Source: Thetidibacter halocola
GTDB lineage: Bacteria; Pseudomonadota; Alphaproteobacteria; Rhodobacterales; Rhodobacteraceae
DNA: 64,000 nt
Direction of reading: 5' to 3'
Assembly: GCF_018224955.1 (NCBI RefSeq)
Contig: NZ_JAGTUU010000008.1
Coordinates: 62,001 to 126,000 of the forward strand
Shown: positions 8,556 to 16,918 of the stretch, one piece after another
How positions within the stretch are numbered: the stretch's first letter is position 1
How the letters are laid out: every line of letters begins with the position of its first letter
Made by a program: the position numbers and the translations under genes
Notes under the pieces: model-generated
Told to the model about the DNA's origin: nothing
What the model saw: only the letters and a program-made list of their open reading frames with translations
The model's database searches: none

Positions 8556-8839
8556 CACATGTGCCCCACGTCGTCGGGAATGTCGTAGAAGGTCGGATGG
8601 CGATAGACCTTGTCGGCGGTCGGCTCGAAATTCTCGCCCGCCTGATCAGGGTCAGAGGCAAAGATATCGGCCGAGCGCACCACCCAGATCGAATTGCCCT
8701 CGCCCCGCCGGGTATAGACGTCCCGCGCCGCCTGCAGCGCCAGAACCTCGTCGGCGGCATGAATGCTGCCCACATGCTTATGCGAAAGCCCGTTGCGGGG
8801 CCGGATGAACACTTCCCAAAGGGGTGTCGTCTGCGTCAT
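8555..8839 (-). CDS. paaB: Phenylacetyl-CoA epoxidase subunit PaaB
   Basis: 94 residues, the family's normal size. It starts MTQTTPLWEVFIRPRNGLSH and contains AARDVYTRRGEGNSIWVVRS. PaaB bridges the PaaAC heterodimers. Start chosen at 8839 with AAGGAG before it. That ribosome-binding site is formed by the end of a repeat element lying between paaA and paaB. Confidence 0.94.
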   Translation of the reverse strand: MTQTTPLWEVFIRPRNGLSHKHVGSIHAADEVLALQAARDVYTRRGEGNSIWVVRSADIFASDPDQAGENFEPTADKVYRHPTFYDIPDDVGHM

Positions 8840-8850
8840 GGCCGTCTCCT

Positions 8851-8907
8851 TCTTCTGGCCAGAAATATCCCGGGGGAGCCCCGCAGGGGCGGGGGCAGAG
8901 CCCCCTG
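8851..8907 (-). repeat. Intergenic repeat, family 1, copy A
   Basis: Read on the minus strand: GGGGGCTCTGCCCC, a GC-rich hairpin, CTCCCCCGGGATATTT, then CCAGAAGAAGG, whose end supplies the paaB ribosome-binding site. Flanks match copy B at 28488 while the hairpin between them differs. Similar elements are common in Rhodobacteraceae intergenic DNA, from memory. Confidence 0.6.
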
Positions 8908-8944
8908 TTTCCCGATCTGCCACGCTGTGCGCGGCGGGTCAGAG

Positions 8945-8998
8945 CGCCCGCATGGGACGGCGGGCGGGGCGCATTCCGGCGCAGCCGGAACAGCGCCG
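8945..8998 (-). repeat. Post-stop repeat, family 2, copy A (after paaA)
   Basis: Seven bases after the paaA stop on its own strand begins a tract with a perfect hairpin TTCCGGC-TGC-GCCGGAA, followed by a C-rich block at 8971-8946. That block is 25/26 identical to the block after the CoA-binding gene at 38286-38261. Confidence 0.6.
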
Positions 8999-9005
8999 AA
9001 CGCCG

Positions 9006-9989
9006 TCACTCGGCAGCCATCTTCCGGGCCCGTCGCTTCTCGGCATGGGCCAGCGCCGCCTCGCGCACCCAGGCGCCCTCGTCCCAGGCGCGTCGACGCG
9101 CTTCGATCCGGTCGCGGTTCATGCGCCCGCCACCCTTGACCACGCGCCAGAACTCGTCCCAGTCGATCGGGCCATGATCGTAGCCGCCCTTCTCCTCGTT
9201 CCACCTCAGGTCCGGGTCCGGCAGCGTGAGCCCGAGATATTCCGCCTGCGGCACGGTCGCGTCGATGAACTTCTGGCGCAACGCATCGTTGGAAAACCGC
9301 TTGATCTTCCACTTCATGTTCTGGTCGGAATGCTGGCTGTCGGCGTCATGCGGCCCGAACATCATCAGGCAGGGCCACCACCAGCGGTTCAGCGCATCCT
9401 GCACCATCTGGCGCTGCTCGGGCGTCCCGCGCGCGAGCGTCATCACCAGCTCATAACCTTGCCGCTGGTGAAAGCTCTCTTCCTTGCAGACCCGGATCAT
9501 CGCCCGTGCATACGGCCCATAGGAACAGCGGCACAGCGGGATCTGGTTCATGATCGCCGCACCATCGACCAGCCAGCCGATGATGCCGATATCGGCCCAG
9601 GACAGCGTCGGGTAGTTGAAGATCGAGGAATACTTGGCCTTGCCCGAGAGCAGCTCCTCGGTCATCTCCTCGCGGCTCACGCCCAGCGTCTCGGCAGCGG
9701 CATACAGATACAGACCATGCCCGCCCTCGTCCTGCACCTTGGCAAGCAGCGCCGCCTTGCGCCGCAGGCTGGGCGCGCGGGAGATCCAGTTGCCCTCGGG
9801 CAGCATGCCGACGATCTCGGAATGCGCGTGCTGGCCGATCTGGCGGATCAGCGTCCGGCGATAGCCCTCGGGCATCGCGTCATTCGGCTCGATCTTTTCC
9901 TCGGCGTCGATGCGCTTCTGGAAGGCGTCGAGAAACGCCTGCGTCTCTTCCGTGCGCGCGTCGGCGCCGATGAGTCCCTGGGAATACAT
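9006..9989 (-). CDS. paaA: Phenylacetyl-CoA epoxidase catalytic subunit PaaA
   Basis: 327 residues. The diiron oxygenase subunit that makes the ring 1,2-epoxide of phenylacetyl-CoA. Iron-ligand regions are seen as [51 protein letters not shown]. First gene of the operon. The spacing to paaB (166 bases, filled with two repeats) is unusual for an operon whose later genes touch or overlap. The CoA ligase, isomerase and ring-opening genes of the pathway are not in this window. Confidence 0.96.
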   Translation of the reverse strand: MYSQGLIGADARTEETQAFLDAFQKRIDAEEKIEPNDAMPEGYRRTLIRQIGQHAHSEIVGMLPEGNWISRAPSLRRKAALLAKVQDEGGHGLYLYAAAETLGVSREEMTEELLSGKAKYSSIFNYPTLSWADIGIIGWLVDGAAIMNQIPLCRCSYGPYARAMIRVCKEESFHQRQGYELVMTLARGTPEQRQMVQDALNRWWWPCLMMFGPHDADSQHSDQNMKWKIKRFSNDALRQKFIDATVPQAEYLGLTLPDPDLRWNEEKGGYDHGPIDWDEFWRVVKGGGRMNRDRIEARRRAWDEGAWVREAALAHAEKRRARKMAAE

Positions 9990-10019
9990 GCGCGGTTCCT
10001 CCTCGCCGCCAAGAATACA

Positions 10020-10053
10020 TTACGAAACATGTTCAGAAAAGAGATTTTTGTAA
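10020..10053. promoter_or_regulatory. Candidate operator between paaA and the epimerase gene
   Basis: TTACGAAA (10020-10027) and TTTTGTAA (10046-10053) form an inverted repeat matching at 7 of 8 positions, with AACATGTT, a perfect palindrome, just inside. The site is AT-rich in a GC-rich region and sits 31 bases upstream of the paaA start, where a TetR-type PaaR repressor could bind. No regulator gene is adjacent. Confidence 0.45.
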
Positions 10054-10091
10054 CACTTGCATTCCACCGCAGCCAAGCGCACCTAAAACCC

Positions 10092-10949
10092 ATGTCCGGA
10101 ACGCTTCTTTCCCTCGGCCACGGCTATTCGGCCCGCGCCCTTGCCCGTCGCCTTCACCCGAGGGGCTGGCGAATCCTTGGCACGACGCGCAGCGCCGACA
10201 CCGCCCGCGCCATCGCCGCCGAGGGCGCCGAGCCCGTCGCCTGGGAGCGCGACGCGATCGTCGCCGCTTTGGAGCAGGCAACGCACCTCCTGACCTCTGT
10301 CGCACCGGATGCCGAAGGCGACCCGGCGCTGCGCCTCGTGGGTGACGCCATCGCCGCACGCGCGCCGGACCTGCACTGGGCCGGGTATCTCTCGACCACC
10401 GCCGTCTATGGCGACCATGACGGCGGCTGGGTGGGTGAGGCAACGCCGCTCGACCCGTCCACGCGGCGCGGCAAGGCCCGCGTCGCGGCCGAGGCCGCCT
10501 GGGGCGCGATCCCCGGCCTGCCGCTGCATGTCTTTCGCCTGGCCGGCATCTACGGCCCCGGACGCGGCCCGTTCGAGAAGGTCCGCAGCGGCACCGCCCA
10601 GCGGATCATCAAGCAAGGCCAGGTGTTTTCCCGCATCCATGTCGACGATATCGCCCAGGTGATCGAGGCCTCGATCCACCGTCCCAATCCCGGCGCGGTC
10701 TACAATGTCTGCGACGACGATCCGGCGCCGCCGCAGGACGTGATCGGGCATGCGGCCGAGTTGCTGGGCCTGCCGCTGCCGCCCGCCATTCCCTTCGAGG
10801 AGGCCGAGATGTCGCCCATGGCGCGCAGCTTCTACGCCGAGTCGAAACGGGTCGCAAACGACCGGATCAAGGACGAGTTGGGCGTATCCCTGATCTTCCC
10901 GGACTACCGCGCGGGATTGCAGGCATTGCTGGCAGCAGAGCAGGGCTGA
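10092..10949 (+). CDS. NAD(P)-dependent epimerase/dehydratase-like protein (YeeZ type)
   Basis: 285 residues. Extended short-chain dehydrogenase fold: N-terminal MSGTLLSLGHGYSARALARR is the nucleotide-binding glycine motif, STTAVYGDHDGGWV holds the Ser and Tyr of the active site region, and VFRLAGIYGPGRGP is a typical epimerase motif. The start has weak ribosome-binding sequence. It is divergent from paaA and followed by exoD after 4 bases. Substrate unknown. Confidence 0.82.
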   Translation: MSGTLLSLGHGYSARALARRLHPRGWRILGTTRSADTARAIAAEGAEPVAWERDAIVAALEQATHLLTSVAPDAEGDPALRLVGDAIAARAPDLHWAGYLSTTAVYGDHDGGWVGEATPLDPSTRRGKARVAAEAAWGAIPGLPLHVFRLAGIYGPGRGPFEKVRSGTAQRIIKQGQVFSRIHVDDIAQVIEASIHRPNPGAVYNVCDDDPAPPQDVIGHAAELLGLPLPPAIPFEEAEMSPMARSFYAESKRVANDRIKDELGVSLIFPDYRAGLQALLAAEQG

Positions 10950-10953
10950 CAAG

Positions 10954-11550
10954 ATGGACGCCGGGGGCGAGCCGCGGAAACTGGGTGCACTGCTGGAAGG
11001 CCTGCGCCCGAAACCCGGCGAAGACTGGCTGAGTGTGGGCGACATGCTGGACCGGGTCGGCAGGCGGTCCTTCATGGCGGCGGTGCTGGTGCCTGCGCTG
11101 ATCCTCGTCTCGCCGCTGTCGGCCATTCCGGGTTCTCCGACCGTCGGCATGCTGCTGATCGTGGCCGTCACGGTGCAGGCAGTGCTGGGGCGCCGGCAGC
11201 TCTGGCTGCCGGGTTTCGTGACGCGCCGCCGGGTTCGGGCGTCGCGTCTGGACAAGGCGCTGGACTGGCTGGCGGGGCCCGTGGCCTGGGTCGACCGCCA
11301 CACACGCAACCGACTGCGCCTGCTGACCCAGCCGCCGCTGGACCGGATCCCGCTGCTGCTGATCCTGTGCCTCGCCCTGCCCTGGCCGGTGCTGGAGCCG
11401 CTGCCGATGGTGACATCGATCGGCGCCTTTGCCGTGTCGTTGCTGGCGGTCGGCCTGATGCTGAAGGACGGGCTGTTCGTCGTGTTGGGTTACGCGTTCA
11501 CCGGTCTTCTGGCGCTGGGCCTGCTGGCGTTGTGGCACGAACTGGTCTGA
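10954..11550 (+). CDS. ExoD family exopolysaccharide-related membrane protein
   Basis: 198 residues with four likely membrane helices (for example FMAAVLVPALILVSPLSAI and LLLILCLALPWPVLEPL). The order and motifs fit the ExoD family, named after a Rhizobium gene affecting exopolysaccharide and alkaline tolerance; its biochemical role is not known. Probably co-transcribed with the epimerase-like gene 4 bases upstream. Confidence 0.82.
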   Translation: MDAGGEPRKLGALLEGLRPKPGEDWLSVGDMLDRVGRRSFMAAVLVPALILVSPLSAIPGSPTVGMLLIVAVTVQAVLGRRQLWLPGFVTRRRVRASRLDKALDWLAGPVAWVDRHTRNRLRLLTQPPLDRIPLLLILCLALPWPVLEPLPMVTSIGAFAVSLLAVGLMLKDGLFVVLGYAFTGLLALGLLALWHELV

Positions 11551-11567
11551 GCGGGCCTCACGCCCGC
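11551..11567 (+). terminator. Hairpin at the exoD/dxs convergence
   Basis: GCGGGC-CTCAC-GCCCGC is a perfect 6-bp stem starting right after the exoD-family stop codon and overlapping the last codons of dxs. It lacks a T run, so it is a weak terminator candidate. Confidence 0.35.
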
Positions 11568-13489
11568 TTGCCCAAGCTCTCCACCCCAAGCACCGACAAA
11601 ACCTTGGCCTCGATATGCTCGGCGTTCATCGCCGCCACGGCATACATCGCCGTCGGGCTGGCCTGATCGATGAAGGTGTCGGGCAGGACCATCGAACGGT
11701 ATTTCAGCCCCCGGTCGAACACGCCCTCCTCGGCCAGCAACTGCGCCACGTGAGAACCGAAGCCGCCGATGGCCCCCTCCTCGATGGTGATTAGCGCCTC
11801 ATGCCCGCGGGCCAGCCGCAGGATCAGGTCGCGGTCGAGCGGCTTTGCAAATCGCGCATCGGCGACGGTCGGGCTGATGCCGCGCGCCTCGAGCGCCTCG
11901 CAGGCCTTGAGCACCTCGGACAGGCGCGTTCCAAAGGACAGGATCGCCACGCGCCCGCCCTCGCGGATCATGCGGCCTTTGCCGATCTCCAGCGGGATGC
12001 CCTTTTCCGGCATGTCCACGCCCACACCCTCGCCGCGCGGATAGCGAAAGGCGATGGGCCCCTCGTCATGCGCGGCGGCGGTGGCAACCATGTGCACCAG
12101 TTCCGCCTCGTCTGCCGCCGCCATCACGACGAAGCCCGGCAGGTTGGCAAGATAGGCCACGTCGAACGATCCGGCATGGGTCGCACCGTCGGCACCCACC
12201 AGCCCCGCGCGGTCGATGGCAAAGCGCACCGGCAGGCGCTGGATCGCCACGTCATGCACGACCTGGTCGTAGCCGCGTTGCAGGAAGGTGGAATACATCG
12301 CGCAGAACGGGCGCATCCCACCAGCCGCCAGACCGGCACAGAAGGTCACGCCGTGCTGTTCCGCGATTCCCACATCAAAGCAACGGCTGGGATAGCGTTC
12401 CGCGAACAGGTCAAGCCCCGTGCCGTCCGGCATCGCCGCCGTCACCGCCACGATACGCGGATCGTCCGCCGCCTGCGCGATCAGCGCATTGGCAAAGACC
12501 TTGGTATAGGAAGGCGCGTTGGACGGCGCCTTGTGCTGCTCGCCCGTCACCACGTCGAACCGCGCCCGCGCATGGCCACGGTCGGGGGACTGTTCGGCCG
12601 GGGCATAGCCCTTGCCCTTCTTGGTCAGGACGTGGATCAGGATCGGCCCGGTTGCGCGCGCCTTGACCGTGCGCAACACCGGCAGAAGCTGGCCCAGGTC
12701 ATGCCCGTCGATCGGTCCGAGATAGGAAAAGCCCAGTTCCTCGAACAGGGTGCCACCCACCGCCATGCCCTTGAGCATCTCCTTGGCGCGCTTGGCGCCC
12801 TCTCGGAAGGGCTCGGGCAGCATGCTGATCGCGCCCTTGGCAGCAGCCTTGAAATCCTGGAACGGCGCCTCGGCGTAAAGGCGCGTGAGATAGGCCGACA
12901 TCGCGCCTGTGGGCGGCGCGATGGACATCTCGTTGTCGTTCAGGATGACGATCAGGCGCTTTTTCAGGTGGCCCGCGTTGTTCATCGCCTCATAGGCCAT
13001 GCCCGCGCTGATGCTGCCGTCACCGATCACGGCGATGGCGTCACCATGCCCGGTGTCGCAGGGTCCGCCCAGGTCGCGCGCCACGGCAAAGCCCAACGCC
13101 GCGCTGATCGAGGTGCTGGAATGGGCCGCGCCAAACGGATCATAGGGCGACTCGGACCGCTTCGTGAACCCCGACAGCCCGCCCTCTTGCCGCAGGGTGC
13201 GGATGCGGTCGCGGCGCCCGGTCAGGATCTTGTGCGGATAGCTCTGGTGGCTGACATCCCAGATGATCTTGTCCTTCGGCGCGTCGAAAACCGAATGCAG
13301 CGCCACGGTCAGTTCCACCACGCCCAGCCCCGCGCCGAGGTGTCCTCCGGTCTGGCTGACGGCCGCGATCGTCTCGGCCCGCAATTCGTGGGCCAACCGG
13401 TGCAGTTCGGAATCCGACAGACCCTTCAGGTCGGAGGGAATTCGCACGCGATCCAGCAGCGGCGTCTCGGGCTTGGGCGGTTGGGGCAT
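11558..13489 (-). CDS. dxs: 1-deoxy-D-xylulose-5-phosphate synthase
   Basis: 643 residues, full length. Condenses pyruvate and glyceraldehyde-3-phosphate in the first step of the non-mevalonate isoprenoid pathway, using thiamine diphosphate. The cofactor motif [18 protein letters not shown] and the C-terminal transketolase-like region ([17 protein letters not shown]) are intact. The start at 13489 gives the normal N terminus. It follows ispA by 15 bases, so isoprenoid precursor genes are grouped. Confidence 0.97.
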   Translation of the reverse strand: MPQPPKPETPLLDRVRIPSDLKGLSDSELHRLAHELRAETIAAVSQTGGHLGAGLGVVELTVALHSVFDAPKDKIIWDVSHQSYPHKILTGRRDRIRTLRQEGGLSGFTKRSESPYDPFGAAHSSTSISAALGFAVARDLGGPCDTGHGDAIAVIGDGSISAGMAYEAMNNAGHLKKRLIVILNDNEMSIAPPTGAMSAYLTRLYAEAPFQDFKAAAKGAISMLPEPFREGAKRAKEMLKGMAVGGTLFEELGFSYLGPIDGHDLGQLLPVLRTVKARATGPILIHVLTKKGKGYAPAEQSPDRGHARARFDVVTGEQHKAPSNAPSYTKVFANALIAQAADDPRIVAVTAAMPDGTGLDLFAERYPSRCFDVGIAEQHGVTFCAGLAAGGMRPFCAMYSTFLQRGYDQVVHDVAIQRLPVRFAIDRAGLVGADGATHAGSFDVAYLANLPGFVVMAAADEAELVHMVATAAAHDEGPIAFRYPRGEGVGVDMPEKGIPLEIGKGRMIREGGRVAILSFGTRLSEVLKACEALEARGISPTVADARFAKPLDRDLILRLARGHEALITIEEGAIGGFGSHVAQLLAEEGVFDRGLKYRSMVLPDTFIDQASPTAMYAVAAMNAEHIEAKVLSVLGVESLGKRA

Positions 13490-13504
13490 GACATGCGCCT
13501 TTTC

Positions 13505-14371
13505 CTAGTTCCGGCGCGAGATAACGAAGCGGGCGGCATCCCGCAAGCACTCGGCGCTGTCACCGTAAACAGATAGGCTGTCGCAAGCCTCGGTCACGAG
13601 GTCGCGGGCGCGTCCTTTCGCCCCGTCGAGGCCCAGCAGGCTGACGAAGGTCGCCTTGCCCCGCCCGGCATCCTTGTGCACGGCCTTGCCCATCTGCGCC
13701 GCGTCGCCCTCGACATCGAGAATGTCATCGGCGATCTGGAACGCCAGGCCCAGGCATTCGCCGTAACGCCGCAGCGGCGCGGGGTCGGCCCCGGCCATCA
13801 CCGCCCCCGCCTGTGCCGACCATTCGATCAGCGCGCCGGTCTTGCCCTTCTGCAGCGCGATGATCTGGTCCAGCGTCAGCGGCGCCGCGGCGCTTTCGGC
13901 TGCGATGTCGGCGGCCTGACCGCCGACCATCCCGGCAATCCCCGCCGCCCGCGCCAGCGACACCGACAGCGCCAGACGCCTGTCCGCGGGCAGGTCGCCC
14001 TGCCCCACGAGGCCGAAGGCCAGCGCCTGCAACGCATCGCCTACCAGCAACGCGGTGCCCTCGTCCCATGCCTTGTGCACCGTGGGGCGCCCCCGGCGCA
14101 GGTCGTCGTCGTCCATGCACGGCATGTCGTCATGCACGAGGCTATAGGCATGGACGCATTCCACCGCCGCCGCCGCCGGATCCGCGTCGTCGGATGCGCC
14201 ATGCAGCCGCGCGCCCTCCAGCACGAGGAAGCCGCGCAACGTCTTGCCCCCCGTGACGGCATAGAGCATCGCCTCGGCCACCGGGCCGGCCTGGTCCGTC
14301 AAAGCGGCGCGGATGGTGGCCTCTGCCCGCGCTGCGGCCTCGGCCAGCGCGGATTTCAGGTCAGCCGGCAT
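13505..14371 (-). CDS. ispA: Polyprenyl synthetase (farnesyl diphosphate synthase type)
   Basis: 288 residues. Builds C15 prenyl diphosphate. First aspartate-rich motif VHDDMPCMDDDDLRRG (with the typical two-residue insertion of bacterial IspA), second motif QIADDILD, and the KTGALI helix. The ATG at 14371 lies 11 bases inside the end of xseB, agreeing with the compact layout; an ATG 12 codons earlier would overlap more and adds an arginine-rich leader. Confidence 0.94.
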   Translation of the reverse strand: MPADLKSALAEAAARAEATIRAALTDQAGPVAEAMLYAVTGGKTLRGFLVLEGARLHGASDDADPAAAAVECVHAYSLVHDDMPCMDDDDLRRGRPTVHKAWDEGTALLVGDALQALAFGLVGQGDLPADRRLALSVSLARAAGIAGMVGGQAADIAAESAAAPLTLDQIIALQKGKTGALIEWSAQAGAVMAGADPAPLRRYGECLGLAFQIADDILDVEGDAAQMGKAVHKDAGRGKATFVSLLGLDGAKGRARDLVTEACDSLSVYGDSAECLRDAARFVISRRN

Positions 14372-14606
14372 CGAGCGGCGCCGTCCCCGTGGGGTTGCCG
14401 TCGGCATCGAGGGTGATCTTGGCGACCTTCTCCTCGGCTTCGTTCAGCTTCTGCTCGCAGCGCGCCTTGAGTTTCGCCCCGCGTTCATAAAGCGCGATCG
14501 ACTCGTCCAGCGCCACGTCGCCGCGCTCCAGCCGTGCCACGACCTGTTCCAACTCGGCCATCGCCTGCTCAAAGCTCATGTCCTTGACGGGTGTCTCGTC
14601 GCTCAT
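14361..14606 (-). CDS. xseB: Exodeoxyribonuclease VII small subunit
   Basis: 81 residues. Begins MSDETPVKDMSFEQAMAELE and contains VVARLERGDVALDESIALYE, the family signature. With XseA it degrades single-stranded DNA. xseA is not in this window. The start overlaps the deacetylase-like gene stop by 4 bases. Placement before ispA is conserved in many proteobacteria. Confidence 0.95.
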   Translation of the reverse strand: MSDETPVKDMSFEQAMAELEQVVARLERGDVALDESIALYERGAKLKARCEQKLNEAEEKVAKITLDADGNPTGTAPLDAG

Positions 14607-15526
14607 GCCCCTGCCTCCATCAACATCTCGACATGCGCCCGGGCGGACGCCGCCAGGGCCTGCAAATCATAGCCGCCTTCAAGAGTCGAGACGACCGGCG
14701 CGCCGCTTTCCGCCGCGATGGCGCAGAGTTCGCGGGTGAGCCAGCGGAAATCGCCCTCGGTCCAGCGCAGCTGTGCCAGCGGGTCGTCCTGGTGCGCGTC
14801 GAAGCCGGCGGAGATCACCAGCAACTCGGGTTTGAACGCGCGCAAGCGGGGAAAGACCCTGGCCATGTAGAGGCTGCGCATTTCCGGCCCCGCGCTGCCC
14901 GGCGGCAGGGCCAGGTTCATCACGTTGTCATGCGCACCACGTTCGGACGGATCGCCCGTCCCCGGCCAAAGCGGCATCTGCTGGCTGGTGACGAAGAGCG
15001 TGCGTGGCTCGTCCCAGAGCAGGTCCTGCGTGCCGTTGCCGTGATGCACGTCGAAATCGACGACCGCGACGCGGGAAAGGCCATGACGGTCCAGCGCGTG
15101 TTTCGCCGCCAGCGCGGCACTGCCGAACAAGCAGAAGCCCATCGGCGTCTCGCGTTCGGCATGATGCCCCGGCGGACGCGTCGCGCAGAAGGCGTTGGCG
15201 ACCTCGTCCGACAGCACCATGTCCACAGCGCGCACCGCCGCGCCCGCCGCCAGCAACGCGGCCCGAACAGAGCCCGGCGACATCCAGGTGTCGGCATCCA
15301 GCTGGTGCTGTCCTTCGGACGGTTCAGCGGCGCGAATGCGATCGATGTAGCGCTGCGGGTGAACCAGCCGCAGGTCATCGTCGCTGGCCTCGGGCGCGGT
15401 CACGCGGACCAGGTCAAGCGGCGCCAGCGCATGCAGGACATGCTCCAGCCGCGCCACGCGTTCGGGATGCCCCTCGGGCGTGACATGGTCGAGGCAATCC
15501 GCATGGGTGATGAGGGCCGTGGCCAT
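14603..15526 (-). CDS. Histone deacetylase family amidohydrolase
   Basis: 307 residues. Arginase/deacetylase fold that removes acetyl groups from amines such as lysine side chains or acetylpolyamines. Active-site motifs RPPGHHAERETPMGFCLF, DFDVHHGNGTQDLL (zinc ligands Asp, His) and SAGFDAHQDDPLAQL (Asp ligand) are complete. Bacterial members of this class are often acetylpolyamine or acetoin-related enzymes; the substrate here is open. First gene of the xseB-ispA-dxs transcript. Confidence 0.9.
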   Translation of the reverse strand: MATALITHADCLDHVTPEGHPERVARLEHVLHALAPLDLVRVTAPEASDDDLRLVHPQRYIDRIRAAEPSEGQHQLDADTWMSPGSVRAALLAAGAAVRAVDMVLSDEVANAFCATRPPGHHAERETPMGFCLFGSAALAAKHALDRHGLSRVAVVDFDVHHGNGTQDLLWDEPRTLFVTSQQMPLWPGTGDPSERGAHDNVMNLALPPGSAGPEMRSLYMARVFPRLRAFKPELLVISAGFDAHQDDPLAQLRWTEGDFRWLTRELCAIAAESGAPVVSTLEGGYDLQALAASARAHVEMLMEAGA

Positions 15527-15563
15527 CGCGTCCTCCGCTGTCTGATGTCGGGATCGGGCCGGA

Positions 15564-16265
15564 TCAGTCCGGCGCCAGCATGTAACCCGCGCCGCGCACG
15601 GTCTGCAAATAACGCGGGCTCTTGGGGTCGCTTTCCAGCTTGCGGCGCAAGCGGGTGATCTGCACGTCGACCGCGCGTTCCTGCGCCTGGCCCTTGTCGC
15701 GTCCCAGTTCCTCGACCAGCTCGGCCCGGCTGAGCGGCTCTCCGGCTCGGGCGGCGAAGATGCGCATCAGCTGGTTTTCCGTTGCGGTCAGGCGCACCGG
15801 CGCCTCGCCCTGCCACAACTCGCCGCGTTCGATGTCATAGCGGAAGCCGCCCAGCGTCAGCAGCTTGGGCGCGACCTCTTGCGGCGAGGGATCGGGCATG
15901 CGGCGCAGGATGGCGTTGATGCGCAGCAGCAGTTCCTTGGGTTCGAAGGGCTTGGCCAGGTAGTCGTCCGCCCCGGCCTCGAGCCCCTTGATGCGATCCT
16001 CGGTCTCGGCCCGCGCGGTAAGCAGCAGGATGGGCGTGCCGCGGGTCTCGCGGATGCCACGGGTCAGGCTGACGCCATCCTCTCCCGGCATCATCACGTC
16101 CAGCACGATCAGGTCGAAATCGAGCCCCGCCAGCAGGCGGCGGGCATGCGCGGCATCGCGCGCGGCGCTGACCAGAAAGCCATGCCGGATCAGGAACTTC
16201 TGCAACAGAGTCCTGATGCGTTCGTCATCGTCGACGATCAGCAAATGGGCGTCCGGATCGCTCAA
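15564..16265 (-). CDS. petR: OmpR-family response regulator PetR
   Basis: 233 residues. Receiver domain with DDD near the N terminus, phospho-acceptor Asp in DLIVLDVMMPGEDG and the Lys in YLAKPFEPKE. C-terminal winged helix with RAVDVQITRLRRKLE. Named because it follows a MarR-type gene with a 4-base overlap exactly as petP-petR does in Rhodobacter capsulatus, where PetR is needed for growth. No sensor kinase is adjacent and the cytochrome bc1 genes found next to it in R. capsulatus are not here. Confidence 0.85.
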   Translation of the reverse strand: MSDPDAHLLIVDDDERIRTLLQKFLIRHGFLVSAARDAAHARRLLAGLDFDLIVLDVMMPGEDGVSLTRGIRETRGTPILLLTARAETEDRIKGLEAGADDYLAKPFEPKELLLRINAILRRMPDPSPQEVAPKLLTLGGFRYDIERGELWQGEAPVRLTATENQLMRIFAARAGEPLSRAELVEELGRDKGQAQERAVDVQITRLRRKLESDPKSPRYLQTVRGAGYMLAPD

Positions 16266-16765
16266 CCGCGGCCCTCCTTGAGCTTTTGATACTGCCTGCG
16301 CAGGTCCGGGTCCATCATGGATTCCAGTACCTTGCGGAAGCCCGCCACGGCCTCGGGCCCGGCCTGCCGGAAAGCGGCGCGCAAGCGGGCGTGCTGGGCT
16401 GCGGTCAGCTCGCGCTCCAGCGCCTCGCCAGCCTCGGTCAGGAAAAGGTGGCGTTCGCGCTTGTCGATCCGGCCGACCCGCGACTCGACCAGCCCATCCT
16501 CGACCAGGCTGCGCAGGACACGGTTCAGCGACTGCTTGGTGACGCCGAGGATCGAGAGCAGGTTGTTGACCGTGGTGCCCGGCGCGCCGTGGATGAAATG
16601 CAGCGCACGGTGATGCGCCCGCCCATAGCCCTGCCCGCCCAGGATGCGGTCGGGATCGGCGGTAAAGGCCCGGTAGGCAAAGAACATCGCCTCGGCCCCC
16701 TGCCGAAGCTGTTCATCGGTGAGATAAAGCAGGGTTTCGCCCTGTGTGCCTTGCCTGTCGGACAT
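16262..16765 (-). CDS. petP: MarR-family transcription regulator PetP
   Basis: 167 residues. Winged helix with recognition helix region GVTKQSLNRVLRSLVEDGLV and wing RVGRIDKRERHLFLTEAG. It is the gene immediately upstream of petR. Its start at 16765 is 32 bases from a perfect inverted repeat (16797-16815), a likely autoregulatory site. The ligand or signal is unknown. Confidence 0.83.
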   Translation of the reverse strand: MSDRQGTQGETLLYLTDEQLRQGAEAMFFAYRAFTADPDRILGGQGYGRAHHRALHFIHGAPGTTVNNLLSILGVTKQSLNRVLRSLVEDGLVESRVGRIDKRERHLFLTEAGEALERELTAAQHARLRAAFRQAGPEAVAGFRKVLESMMDPDLRRQYQKLKEGRG

Positions 16766-16796
16766 GCGGCCTCCGGTGCTGTCTGGCGGCGATTTT

Positions 16797-16815
16797 ATGT
16801 CAGCCTTGTTGACAT
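16797..16815. promoter_or_regulatory. Candidate PetP operator
   Basis: ATGTCA-N7-TGACAT is a perfect 6-bp inverted repeat, the size and shape of MarR-family sites. It lies between divergent petP and the aminotransferase gene. A partial second copy (ATGTCAG followed by TTTTG) starts at 16838. Binding by PetP is an inference. Confidence 0.5.
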
Positions 16816-16918
16816 TCCAAGATGCAACTGCTAGCGAATGTCAGTTTTGGCGCAAGATTATGTCCGATGCGGACGCATCCTGCGCAATATTCGGAAACGG
16901 CTGACGCAGGAGAGAGAG

